Positions 41,960-49,820 of a stretch of 64,000 nucleotides of DNA are shown here, in pieces. Where the stretch lies: assembly GCF_001662075.1 (NCBI RefSeq), contig NZ_LYPL01000010.1, forward strand, positions 186,001 through 250,000, in the 5' to 3' direction. The number at the start of each line of letters is the position of its first letter. Position 1 is the stretch's first letter. The notes beneath the pieces are model-generated. The model saw nothing but the letters and a program-made list of their open reading frames with translations. It was not told the origin of the DNA and made no database searches. The translations under genes were made by a program, and so were the position numbers. This DNA comes from Rhizobium bangladeshense. GTDB taxonomy: Bacteria; Pseudomonadota; Alphaproteobacteria; Rhizobiales; Rhizobiaceae.

Positions 41960-41984
41960 GGAACAATCGGCGCGCGGGTGGGTT
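41960..41984 (+). promoter_or_regulatory. Candidate EcfG/RpoE2-type promoter of the flavodoxin-like gene
   Basis: GGAAC (41960-41964), 17 bases, GTT (41982-41984), 43 bases before ATG 42028. Confidence 0.6.
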
Positions 41985-42027
41985 GCAGCAGCCAGACCCA
42001 TCAGGCACCCGTTACCGGAGAGATACG

Positions 42028-42645
42028 ATGCCGCTGAAAGCCCTTGCTCTCAACGCCACGCTGAAGTCCAGTGACGCCAAGGACCCGTCGTCGACCGACC
42101 GGATGATCGCTCTCATCGACAAGGCGTTGTCCGAATATGACGTTGTGACCGAAGTGGTTCGACTTGCCGATTTCAACGTCAAGCCGGGCGTCACGTCGGA
42201 TGAAGGCGCCGGCGACGACTGGCCGGATATCCGTGCAAAACTATTGGACGCCGATATCCTGCTGCTGGCGACGCCGATCTGGCTCGGCCAGCCGTCCAGC
42301 GTCTGCAAGCGGGCGCTGGAGCGCATGGACGCCTTCCTTGAGGAAACGGACGACCAAGGCCGCATGGTTTCCTATGGCAGGGTCGCAGCCGTTGCCGTTG
42401 TCGGCAACGAGGATGGCGCCCATCACGTGTCGGCCGAACTCTACCAGGCGCTGAACGATGTCGGCTTCACCATTCCTGCCAATGCGGTCGCCTATTGGGT
42501 CGGGGAAGCGATGGGTTCCACCAATTTCGTTGATCTCGACAAGGTGCCGAAGGTCGTAACGAAGGCCGTCGACATGCTGGCGCGCAATACGGCGCATCTG
42601 GCCGGGCTGCTGAAGGCAAAGCAATATCCCGGTGAGAGCGCTTAA
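42028..42645 (+). CDS. Flavodoxin-fold NAD(P)H-dependent oxidoreductase
   Basis: 205 residues. FMN-reductase/flavodoxin-like: ALALNATLKSSD opening (phosphate-binding loop, STDRM), LLDADILLLATPIWLGQPSSVCKRALERMDAF near residue 75 (landmarks TPIWLG and KRALERMD), and AVVGNEDGAHH near 125. Probable soluble FMN-dependent reductase; substrate unknown. ATG 42028 has GGAGAGA about 6 bases upstream. Preceded by an EcfG-type promoter and followed at once by the 351-bp palindromic element. Confidence 0.85.
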   Translation: MPLKALALNATLKSSDAKDPSSTDRMIALIDKALSEYDVVTEVVRLADFNVKPGVTSDEGAGDDWPDIRAKLLDADILLLATPIWLGQPSSVCKRALERMDAFLEETDDQGRMVSYGRVAAVAVVGNEDGAHHVSAELYQALNDVGFTIPANAVAYWVGEAMGSTNFVDLDKVPKVVTKAVDMLARNTAHLAGLLKAKQYPGESA

Positions 42646-42649
42646 GACC

Positions 42650-43000
42650 AGAGCCTTTTCTGGTTAGATTGAAGCATTCTGTTGGCTCAAACGGAGTCGG
42701 ATGGTCGACCGGCCGGCGCGTCGTAGCCTGGCTCTACGGCCAAGCCGGCCGGTCGATCAGCCGGCCCGTTTCAGCCAACCCTCCCGCAGATTTGCCTGGC
42801 AAATCTGCAAGACTTGAAAATCGCCGGACGCACTGATCGCATCGCCACGGCGAAGCGGTGCGGCCGGTAGGCCGGGCATCTCTAGCCAGGATCAGAGGCG
42901 ATCGGCTCGGGCGTACCTGGGGTATGCCCATCGCCAATCGACTCTGCCCTGACGAAAACCTGCTCCGGCTGAATGCTTCAATCTAACCAGGATAGGCTCT
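42650..43000. repeat. 351-bp structured element with 30-bp terminal inverted repeats
   Basis: Ends 42650-42679 and 42971-43000 are inverted copies matching at 28 of 30 bases. Inside lie three nested hairpins: 42681-42779 (GTTGGCT...AGCCAAC enclosing CGACCGGCCGGC/GCCGGCCGGTCG), 42785-42808 (GCAGATTTGCC/GGCAAATCTGC), and 42898-42935 (GGCGAT/ATCGCC enclosing GGGCGTACC/GGTATGCCC). No credible gene; short frames inside are by-products of symmetry. No obvious target duplication. Could be a MITE-like element or a structured RNA. Confidence 0.75.
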
Positions 43001-43081
43001 AAGTCACTGAGTGCTGCCTCGTCGACGAGATAACCGCCCGGATTCTCGTTGCGACCGAATGCACAATCGCTCGGAACGCTT

Positions 43082-43111
43082 GCGCGCTCCCTCTTTGGGA
43101 AGGGAGCGCGC
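43082..43111. terminator. Strong GC hairpin downstream of the importer operon
   Basis: GCGCGCTCCC pairs perfectly with GGGAGCGCGC around a 10-base loop; 36 bases past the permease stop. No U-tract. Confidence 0.5.
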
Positions 43112-43146
43112 GTGTTAGCATTTGTTTGAGTTGTCGCTAATGATCG

Positions 43147-43920
43147 TCACGCCGGCCGTTCGGAGGCACTTGATCGCCACTTGATGAGGCGCTTCTCGGC
43201 GATGTCCAGAATGCTGTCGATAATCAAGACAAAGATCGCGAGGATCAGGATGCCGGCGAAGACGCCGACCGCATCGAAATTGCCTTCGGCCTGAGCGATC
43301 AGATAGCCGAGCCCGGCAGAGGAGCCGAGATATTCGCCAATGATCGCGCCCACAACAGCGAAGCCGACCGAAGTGCGCAACGACGACAGAATCCAGCTTG
43401 CCGCTGCCGGGAAATAGACGTGGCGAAGCAGGTCCCTCCGATTGCCTCCCAGAATGCGGGCGTTCGACAATACCACCGGGTTGACTTCGCGCACGCCCTG
43501 CATCGCGTTGAAGAAGGTGACGAAGAACACCAGCGTCACGGCGAGCGCCACCTTGGACCACAGCCCAAGGCCGAGCCAAAGCACGAAGATCGGCGCGAGC
43601 ACGACGCGAGGAATTGCGTTCAGCCCCTTGATGAAGGGGTCCAGAATGCGCGCGGCCGAACGGCTGAGGCCGAGCCACACGCCTGCTGCCACGCCAAGTG
43701 CCGTTCCAACGAGGTAGCCGAGTACGGTTTCCGTGAGGGTGATGGCCACATGGCTGTAGAAGCTGACATCCGCTATCCAAGATATAACCTGGTCGAAGAT
43801 GTCGATCGGAGCCGGGAAAAAGAAGACGTCAATGACGCCGGCCGCGACACCGAGCTGCCAGCCTCCGACAATTGCCACGAGCAGCGCGATTTGAATGAGG
43901 CGTTCAGTCATGACGTTCAT
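43147..43920 (-). CDS. ABC transporter permease, NitT/TauT type
   Basis: 257 residues from the ATG at 43918-43920 with GGAG about 7 bases upstream; the longer frame reads back into the ATPase gene. About six TM segments; the permease loop EAA-type motif is in the region NAIPRVVLAPIFVLWLGLG...FFVTFFNAMQGVREV (two landmarks given), typical of SsuC/TauC. Overlaps the ATPase gene by 17 bases. Inner-membrane channel of the importer. Confidence 0.9.
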   Translation of the reverse strand: MNVMTERLIQIALLVAIVGGWQLGVAAGVIDVFFFPAPIDIFDQVISWIADVSFYSHVAITLTETVLGYLVGTALGVAAGVWLGLSRSAARILDPFIKGLNAIPRVVLAPIFVLWLGLGLWSKVALAVTLVFFVTFFNAMQGVREVNPVVLSNARILGGNRRDLLRHVYFPAAASWILSSLRTSVGFAVVGAIIGEYLGSSAGLGYLIAQAEGNFDAVGVFAGILILAIFVLIIDSILDIAEKRLIKWRSSASERPA

Positions 43921-44734
43921 AGCTTTTCTCCACTTCGCCGCGCAGCGATGCCCAGATGTTGCGATAGAGATCCATGAAGCGCGGATCGAGCTTGATTTCA
44001 GCGACATCACGCGGCCGCTCGAGATTAACGGGGAAGCTGTCGATCACGCGTGAGCGCGGTCCCGCGGCAAGCACGACCACCCGATCGCCGAGAGCGATCG
44101 CCTCCTCGAGGTCGTGCGTTATCATCACCACTGCGCGCCGTTCCTCCTGCCAAAGCCTCAACAGCTCGTTCTGCATCAGGTGGCGGGTATGGATATCGAG
44201 CGCTGAGAAGGGCTCGTCCATCAGGATAACTTTGGGGCCGGTGATCAGCGCCTGCGCCATCTGCACGCGCTTGCGCTGACCGCCGGAAAGCTGGTGCGGA
44301 TAGCGATGCTCGAACCCTTTGAGCCCGACTTTCGCAAGCCATCTCACCGCCTCCTCGCGACGGTCGGCGGCGCCGATACCTTTGAACATGGGACCAAGTT
44401 CAACGTTCTCGATCGCCGTCTTCCAAGGAAGCAACGCATCCTGTTGAAACAGATAGCCGATGTTGTTCTGGACCCCGCGCACCGGCTGACCATCGATGGA
44501 AACAGTCCCGCTGGCAGGCTTCAGAAGGCCGGCAATCGCGTTAAGGATGGTGCTTTTGCCGCATCCGGTAGGTCCAACAATGGCCAGGAACTCGCCATCG
44601 GAGACGCTCAGATTGACGTCCTCCACAGCCACATAAGCACCGAAGGACATTGTTACCGAGTCGATGGAAACCATCGGCTTTGCTTGACCGGGATGGGTCG
44701 TCGGTGGTGCGGGTTTCACTACGGCCAATTCCAT
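43904..44734 (-). CDS. ABC transporter ATP-binding protein, NitT/TauT type
   Basis: 276 residues. Walker A GPTGCGKST near 53, Q-loop region GYLFQQDALLPWKT near 93, signature LSGGQRKRVQMAQAL near 150, Walker B VILMDEPFSALD and H-loop MITHDLEEAIAL; all catalytic residues present. The LLPWKT and the DLEEA landmarks match the nitrate/taurine/aliphatic sulfonate class. Starts 12 bases after the binding-protein gene. Confidence 0.92.
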   Translation of the reverse strand: MELAVVKPAPPTTHPGQAKPMVSIDSVTMSFGAYVAVEDVNLSVSDGEFLAIVGPTGCGKSTILNAIAGLLKPASGTVSIDGQPVRGVQNNIGYLFQQDALLPWKTAIENVELGPMFKGIGAADRREEAVRWLAKVGLKGFEHRYPHQLSGGQRKRVQMAQALITGPKVILMDEPFSALDIHTRHLMQNELLRLWQEERRAVVMITHDLEEAIALGDRVVVLAAGPRSRVIDSFPVNLERPRDVAEIKLDPRFMDLYRNIWASLRGEVEKSYERHD

Positions 44735-44746
44735 GACCTCCTCCTG

Positions 44747-45748
44747 TCAGTTGGCAGCGGCGTTCGGGACCTTGTCGACGAACTCGTTCGTGTAAGTTTT
44801 CGAGAGGTCGATTTCGGCCGCGGCGACTTTGTCGTTGAAGCTCTTCAGGACGGCGAGCGGAATTTTGATATCGTCCTCGTTGATGCGCCCGTCCTTAGAG
44901 AAGATCGCCTTCGCGTTCTCGACCGCCTTGACGTAGGTGGCGCGATCGCCGGAAATGAACTCCTTCGGAAGCTTTTCTACGATTTCTTCCGCGGAGTGGC
45001 TATTCATCCATTCGAGCGCTTTGACGGTCGCATTGGTGACCTTCTGGATTGTCTCGGGATTTTCCTCGATATAACTCTGTGTGGCATAGAGGACGGAGGT
45101 TGGGTAAATCCCGCCATAGATCGCGCTGGCACCGTCGTCGCTGCGCCCATCGATCAGGATTTTGCCGACACCCTTGGCTTCGATGAAGGTCGCAGCCGGA
45201 TCGTAGTTGACGAGCAGGTCGACCTTCTTCTGTTCGAGTGCTGCGACGGCGGCCGATCCGGAGCCGACGCCAATCAGCGAGATGTCGTCTGCGGACAAGC
45301 CGTGGCGCTGCAGATAATAACGGACGAAGAAATCAGAAGACGAACCCGGCGAGGTAATCCCGATTTTTGCACCTTTGATCGTTTCCGGTTTGGCCGGGTC
45401 GAATTTGCTATCCTTGCCGCCGGCCAGCACGAGCCCGGAATTGCGGGCAAGCTGCACGAAGGCGACGACGGCCTTCTTCTGAGATTGCATCTGGATCGTA
45501 TGGTCGTAGAAGCCGACGGCAATGTCGGTCGAGCCGGCAACAAGCGCCTGAAGCGTCTTCGATCCGCCCGATGCGAAATTTTCAACTGTCACCTCCAGCC
45601 CTTCCTTTTCATAAAGGCCGAGTCCCTGGGCGACCGGAAAGGGAAGGTTGTTGAGGTTGTAAGAGCCGACGCTGATGCGGACCGGGTCGGCGAGTGCAGA
45701 ACCGGCAAACACGACGGTTGCCGCGAGGGCGAGCATGAGCTTGCGCAT
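44747..45748 (-). CDS. Periplasmic substrate-binding protein, NMT1/SsuA type
   Basis: 333 residues. Signal peptide MRKLMLALAATVVFAGSALA. The mature part (SVGSYNLNNLPFPVAQGLGLYEKEGLEVTVE as a split landmark: LPFPVAQGLG and YEKEGLEV; later AGSTDIAVGFYDH) is NMT1-like. The family covers sulfonates, nitrate, thiamine precursors and aromatic acids, so the ligand cannot be read from sequence alone. Linked to a GalD/PrpF-like isomerase, which suggests a dicarboxylate or aromatic-derived acid. Confidence 0.9.
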   Translation of the reverse strand: MRKLMLALAATVVFAGSALADPVRISVGSYNLNNLPFPVAQGLGLYEKEGLEVTVENFASGGSKTLQALVAGSTDIAVGFYDHTIQMQSQKKAVVAFVQLARNSGLVLAGGKDSKFDPAKPETIKGAKIGITSPGSSSDFFVRYYLQRHGLSADDISLIGVGSGSAAVAALEQKKVDLLVNYDPAATFIEAKGVGKILIDGRSDDGASAIYGGIYPTSVLYATQSYIEENPETIQKVTNATVKALEWMNSHSAEEIVEKLPKEFISGDRATYVKAVENAKAIFSKDGRINEDDIKIPLAVLKSFNDKVAAAEIDLSKTYTNEFVDKVPNAAAN

Positions 45749-45793
45749 GGTATTTTCCTCCTGTTGGTGGCGCCCTCCCGGCGGCCACGGTTA

Positions 45794-46876
45794 TTATGCC
45801 GCGCAACCCAGTTGAGCGACAGGTTTTGCGAAGACTTGTCCTTCGAACAGCCGGCGGGCGGTGCGAAGGATTCCGGCGACGACCTTGCCGTCCCTCTCAT
45901 ACAGCTTGACGTCCAGGTGGCCGCTGGGGTGCTCTATGGAAAGCATGACCGGGGGCGTACGCCCGCCGATCAGAAGCGAAGCAACCGTTTCATGGCTGAT
46001 ACAGGCCGTGGCGATGCCGACGGCGCCCGTGGTTGCAAGCGACGGGTGACATTGATGGGGCATGAAATACCGTACGCTGATGTCGCCTCCCGACCTTGGC
46101 CGGGAAATGAGCACTGGCTTCGGCGTTACCTGGTTGCGCACGTCTCCGAGGCCCATCCGTTCGCCTGCAGCGATGCGCAGTTCTTCCAGCCGCCCCAGCA
46201 ATGTTCGATCAGCATTGAGTTCAGCCGCTGACTCGAAGCCACTTGCGCCGATCGAACCTGCCTCGATCAACATCATCGGCATTGCACAGTCGATGCAGGT
46301 GACGGCCACACCATCAATCAGGTCGACAGGCTTGCCAGTGGGAAAGAGCTGCCCGGTCCGAGCCCCGGCTGCGTCCATGAAGCTCAGTGCAATCGGCGCT
46401 GCACGTCCAGGCACGCCATCAATTGCAGCATCACCGAGATAGGAGACGCTGCCGTTTGGAGTGGGAACTTCGGCTTCGATCAGCTTCCTGGTATTGACGT
46501 TATGGATCCGGACGAGCGTCGTTTCTCCACGAACCTGGACAAGCCCAGCTTCGATGGCGAAGGGGCCGACCGCAGCCAGCATGTTGCCGCAGTTCGGGGA
46601 AGTGTCGACAATCTGTTGATCGACCCGCACCTGGGCAAAGAGATAATCAACGTCGGCGCCGGGAATGCTGGCGGGTCCGACGATGGCTACCTTGCTTGTA
46701 ACCGGGTTGCCGCCACCGATGCCGTCTATCTGCAACGGATGACCTGAGCCCATGACGGAGAGGAGAATCTCGTCACGCTGACCGGCAGCTGCGGGAAGAT
46801 CGCCTGCCAGGAAGAACGGGCCTTTCGAGGTGCCGCCTCTCATCAGTACGCAAGGGATCGCCAACAGGTCGTTCAT
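45794..46876 (-). CDS. PrpF/GalD-family isomerase (4-oxalomesaconate tautomerase-like)
   Basis: 360 residues from the ATG at 46874-46876 with GGAAG 8 bases upstream; an ATG 15 bases earlier lacks such a site. IPCVLMRGGTSKGPFFL at the N-terminus, GSGHPLQIDGIGGGNPVTSKVAI near 45 and TSPNCGNMLAAVGPFAIE near 93 (the catalytic-type cysteine region) are PrpF/GalD landmarks. GalD/LigU isomerise 4-oxalomesaconate in gallate and protocatechuate-4,5 degradation; PrpF isomerises aconitate. No ring-cleavage enzyme is present here, so the true substrate is open. First gene of the importer operon. Confidence 0.85.
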   Translation of the reverse strand: MNDLLAIPCVLMRGGTSKGPFFLAGDLPAAAGQRDEILLSVMGSGHPLQIDGIGGGNPVTSKVAIVGPASIPGADVDYLFAQVRVDQQIVDTSPNCGNMLAAVGPFAIEAGLVQVRGETTLVRIHNVNTRKLIEAEVPTPNGSVSYLGDAAIDGVPGRAAPIALSFMDAAGARTGQLFPTGKPVDLIDGVAVTCIDCAMPMMLIEAGSIGASGFESAAELNADRTLLGRLEELRIAAGERMGLGDVRNQVTPKPVLISRPRSGGDISVRYFMPHQCHPSLATTGAVGIATACISHETVASLLIGGRTPPVMLSIEHPSGHLDVKLYERDGKVVAGILRTARRLFEGQVFAKPVAQLGCAA

Positions 46877-46911
46877 TGCTTGTGCTTCCATCGGAATTAT
46901 GTCATCGCCGT

Positions 46912-46931
46912 ATCAATCGGCGCGCTTTGAT
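46912..46931. promoter_or_regulatory. Candidate LysR-type operator between lysR-type gene and importer operon
   Basis: Inverted repeat ATCAA-N10-TTGAT in the 114-base divergent intergenic region, the usual placement for an LTTR recognition site. Confidence 0.45.
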
Positions 46932-46990
46932 CCAATTATCGGAAGATGCGTTTATTTGTGAAATGCTAAGAATCGGAGGATTGATGCAAA

Positions 46991-47887
46991 ATGAGCATTA
47001 ATTGTGAGATCCTTGACCTTCGGGCCTTCATGAGCGTCGTGGAGTTGGAGAGCTTTCATCGCGCCGCCGACGCCCTGCATCTGTCACAGCCCGCGTTGAG
47101 TCGCCGCATTCAAAAACTCGAGCAGGTTATCGGAGCGCCGCTCTTGGAGCGGACAACCAGGCATGTGTCGGCGACGGCTCTCGGTACAGAACTCGTGCCC
47201 CTAGTGCGACGCATGCTGGAGGAGTTCGATGGCTCTCTCTTTGCTGTCCGCGACGTTGGAGCCAACCGCGGCGGATTGGTGACGATTGCATGTCTTCCAA
47301 CCGCTGCATTCTACTTCCTGCCTACGGTCATCCGCCAGTTCAACGAAGAATATCCGAACATCCGCTTTCGTATCCTCGATCTGCCTGCCACTGATGGTCT
47401 TCGATCCGTGGCAAGTGGGGAGGTGGAGTTCGGCATAAACATCATGGGCACGTCCGACCCCGACCTCACCTTTGAGCGTCTCGCGGAAGATCCATTCGTG
47501 CTTGCTGCGCGAAAGGACCATCCTCTTGCCGCAAAACAATGGGTCGAATGGGCGGAACTAGAGCCTTATCACTTGATTACGGTTCATCGGTCGAGCGGCA
47601 ACAGGACGCTGCTCGACGCGGCACTGGCAAAATCAAACATCAAACTTCGCTGGTTTTACGAAGTAACGCATCTGTCTACCTCCCTCGGTTTGGTGGAGGC
47701 TGGCCTTGGGATTTCGGTGCTGCCACGAATGGCAACACCGCGAGATGACCATCCGTTCCTGATCACCCGCCCCATCCGCAATCCTGATATCTCCCGTACA
47801 ATCGGCGTGGTTCGACGTCGCGGCGGCACCTTGTCGCCGGCGGCAGAACGGTTTCTTGAGATGTTGATAGGTGTATGGGGAACGTAA
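46991..47887 (+). CDS. LysR-family transcriptional regulator
   Basis: 298 residues. N-terminal winged HTH: FMSVVELESFHRAADALHLSQPALSRRIQKLEQ (landmarks SFHRAADALHLSQPALSR), then a substrate-binding-like domain from RGGLVTIACLPTAAFYFLP. ATG 46991 has GGAGGA 11 bases upstream. Divergent from the isomerase/importer operon, so most likely its activator, responding to the imported compound or a product. Confidence 0.92.
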   Translation: MSINCEILDLRAFMSVVELESFHRAADALHLSQPALSRRIQKLEQVIGAPLLERTTRHVSATALGTELVPLVRRMLEEFDGSLFAVRDVGANRGGLVTIACLPTAAFYFLPTVIRQFNEEYPNIRFRILDLPATDGLRSVASGEVEFGINIMGTSDPDLTFERLAEDPFVLAARKDHPLAAKQWVEWAELEPYHLITVHRSSGNRTLLDAALAKSNIKLRWFYEVTHLSTSLGLVEAGLGISVLPRMATPRDDHPFLITRPIRNPDISRTIGVVRRRGGTLSPAAERFLEMLIGVWGT

Positions 47888-48344
47888 TTGAAAGGCGCCG
47901 CGACGAGAGTTCGAGGAATGGATCAAATGTTGGTCCCATTGAAAATACCCTACGAGGGAGAGCAGAGGCGGCCAGCCAGTGATCCGCAATCCGGCCAGTC
48001 CGTTGAAGGCGAGGCGGTCAGGCCAAGGCGGCTGCCGAGAGGTGGCCACTGCGGCGCAAGCCTGTTTTGTTGGAAAAATATCCTTATTTTTAAATGGCTT
48101 AAGCTTCGCGTCCAATAAATCCCTTGCCACTGGCGATTTTTGGCGCTTTCATACACGACTAGTTTGATAGACTATCGTCGGCCTGCTTTGCCCGCCGATG
48201 TTGCTTGAGGGCCGTTTATACGGACCCGATCTGCGGCGGAAGTTTGCGAATGGCCGCATGACCCTCATCAACGCGTGATCCGGTGTTCATGCGTTGAAAC
48301 CTCGATCGACCCCAGGGTGCTGATGAAGCCGCAAAGGAGTTGCG
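47888..48344. other. 457-base gap without a convincing gene
   Basis: Short frames on both strands have no ribosome-binding site or family features. An AT-rich patch lies at 48064-48120 (GGAAAAATATCC, TTATTTTTAAATGG), unlike the surrounding DNA. The right end must hold the promoter of the FAD protein gene, whose AAAGGAG site is at about 48334. Confidence 0.45.
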
Positions 48345-49751
48345 ATGACGGTTCAGGGACTTTTCTCCGGAAGGGCCAATGCGGCGGCGAAGATATCAGC
48401 CGTTCCGCGCATTGCGATCGTCGGGCGCGGCTTCTCCGGCATGATGACGGCCATCGCGCTGATGAGGACGGTGCGCGCACCCTTCCACCTGCAGCTGTTC
48501 GATCCGAATTCCTCGGTCAGCGGCGGCCAGGCGCTCGCCTCTGCCCGTGCCTCGACGATCCTCAATACCCGCGTTCGCGATCTCTCGGTCTCGGTCGGCG
48601 ACAGCGACGATTTCAACCACTGGCTCTGTAGCAACGCCGCCTTCCGCGCCGCCGTGCCGGCCGCCATTCCAGGTTTCCGGCAGATCTTCGTGCCGAAGGA
48701 AATCTTCAGCGATTACGTCTACCAGCGCTTTTCCGAAGCGCTGGCGGCGCGCCGGGACATCACCGTTCAGGTCTGCAACGATCCTGTCGTGGCGATCCGC
48801 CGCAGCCACGGCAACCGCTTCCTGCTCGAAAGCACCAATCCGGCCAATCCGCTGTTCGATACGGTGATCCTCGCCACCGGCTATGGCCTCAGCGATCCGC
48901 ATGCCGGGGAGCCGGATGTTTCGCCGGTCCGCGCCCAGCGCCTCGTCGCGCGGCCACATGCGGTGCTGCTCGGCAGCGGCATCCGCGTCGTCGACCAATT
49001 GCTGCAGCTGCGCGATTCCGGCTACGCCGGCCAGGTGACGATCCTTTCCCGGCACGCCTTCCTGCCGCAGAGCCATACGCCAAACGCCGCCGATCCGGTC
49101 TTTCCGGCCGAAGCGCTGCCCGAGAGCCTGCCCGAGATCGTGCGCTTCATCCGCCAGGCCTGTCGCGAGGCGGAGGAAGAGGGCCGAAGCTGGCAATCGG
49201 TAATGAACGGCCTGCGGAAACACGCGCGCTCGCTTTGGCGCTCGCTGCCGGCCCGCGACAAGCATCAGTTCAATCGGCATTTGCGAGCGATCTACGACAG
49301 CCATCGCAACCGCCTGCCGGAGGCCATGCACCTGCGCCTGCAACGCGAGCTTGCCGAAGGCCGCACCGTGCTGCGCCGCGGCCGGGCCGGCCGCCGGGGC
49401 CTCAGCGGCCTGTTCTTCACGCCGGCCGGTTCCTCGGCCGAAGAGGTGATCCATGCGGAGCGCATCATCGATTGCCGCTGCCAAGCGCCGGATCTCTCGG
49501 TGCCGCTGATGCAAAGTCTGTTTTCCGCCGGCCTCGCCATGCCGGACGAGCTCTCGCTCGGGCTGGCGGTCACTGCGCGGGGCGAGCCCTACCTGGAGGA
49601 CGGTTCGACGGTTGCCGGGCTCTTTGCCGTCGGTCCGCTCGGCCTCGGCAGCCTGCCCGATATCGACCTCGTGCCCGAGATCGTCTCGCAGGCCTATGCT
49701 GCAGCCGAGCGGATTGGCGAGCATTTCTATCCGCAAGTCAAGGCGGTTTGA
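48345..49751 (+). CDS. FAD/NAD(P)-binding protein
   Basis: 468 residues. Rossmann dinucleotide-binding motif RIAIVGRGFSGMMTAIAL near residue 22 and a second nucleotide-type motif AVLLGSGIRVVDQLLQL near 205; TVILATGYGLSD near 178 is the ATG motif of flavoprotein oxidoreductases. It resembles the FAD-NAD(P)-binding (NAD_binding_9) group, often annotated as hydroxylase- or siderophore-related, but no partner gene clarifies the substrate. ATG 48345 with AAAGGAG 5 bases upstream. Confidence 0.85.
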   Translation: MTVQGLFSGRANAAAKISAVPRIAIVGRGFSGMMTAIALMRTVRAPFHLQLFDPNSSVSGGQALASARASTILNTRVRDLSVSVGDSDDFNHWLCSNAAFRAAVPAAIPGFRQIFVPKEIFSDYVYQRFSEALAARRDITVQVCNDPVVAIRRSHGNRFLLESTNPANPLFDTVILATGYGLSDPHAGEPDVSPVRAQRLVARPHAVLLGSGIRVVDQLLQLRDSGYAGQVTILSRHAFLPQSHTPNAADPVFPAEALPESLPEIVRFIRQACREAEEEGRSWQSVMNGLRKHARSLWRSLPARDKHQFNRHLRAIYDSHRNRLPEAMHLRLQRELAEGRTVLRRGRAGRRGLSGLFFTPAGSSAEEVIHAERIIDCRCQAPDLSVPLMQSLFSAGLAMPDELSLGLAVTARGEPYLEDGSTVAGLFAVGPLGLGSLPDIDLVPEIVSQAYAAAERIGEHFYPQVKAV

Positions 49752-49768
49752 AAAAGTGTGATCTTTTC

Positions 49769-49793
49769 GGAACCATCTGCGCCCCGTCGCGTT
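49769..49793 (+). promoter_or_regulatory. Candidate EcfG/RpoE2-type promoter of the hybrid kinase gene
   Basis: GGAAC (49769-49773), 17 bases, GTT (49791-49793), 27 bases before ATG 49821. Confidence 0.62.
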
Positions 49794-49820
49794 AAAAGCG
49801 CTGGTGACCGAGAGGGGCAG

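Noticed and set aside
42734..42937. Short frames inside the 351-bp element
   Set aside because: They follow from the palindromic sequence, lack ribosome-binding sites and match no family.
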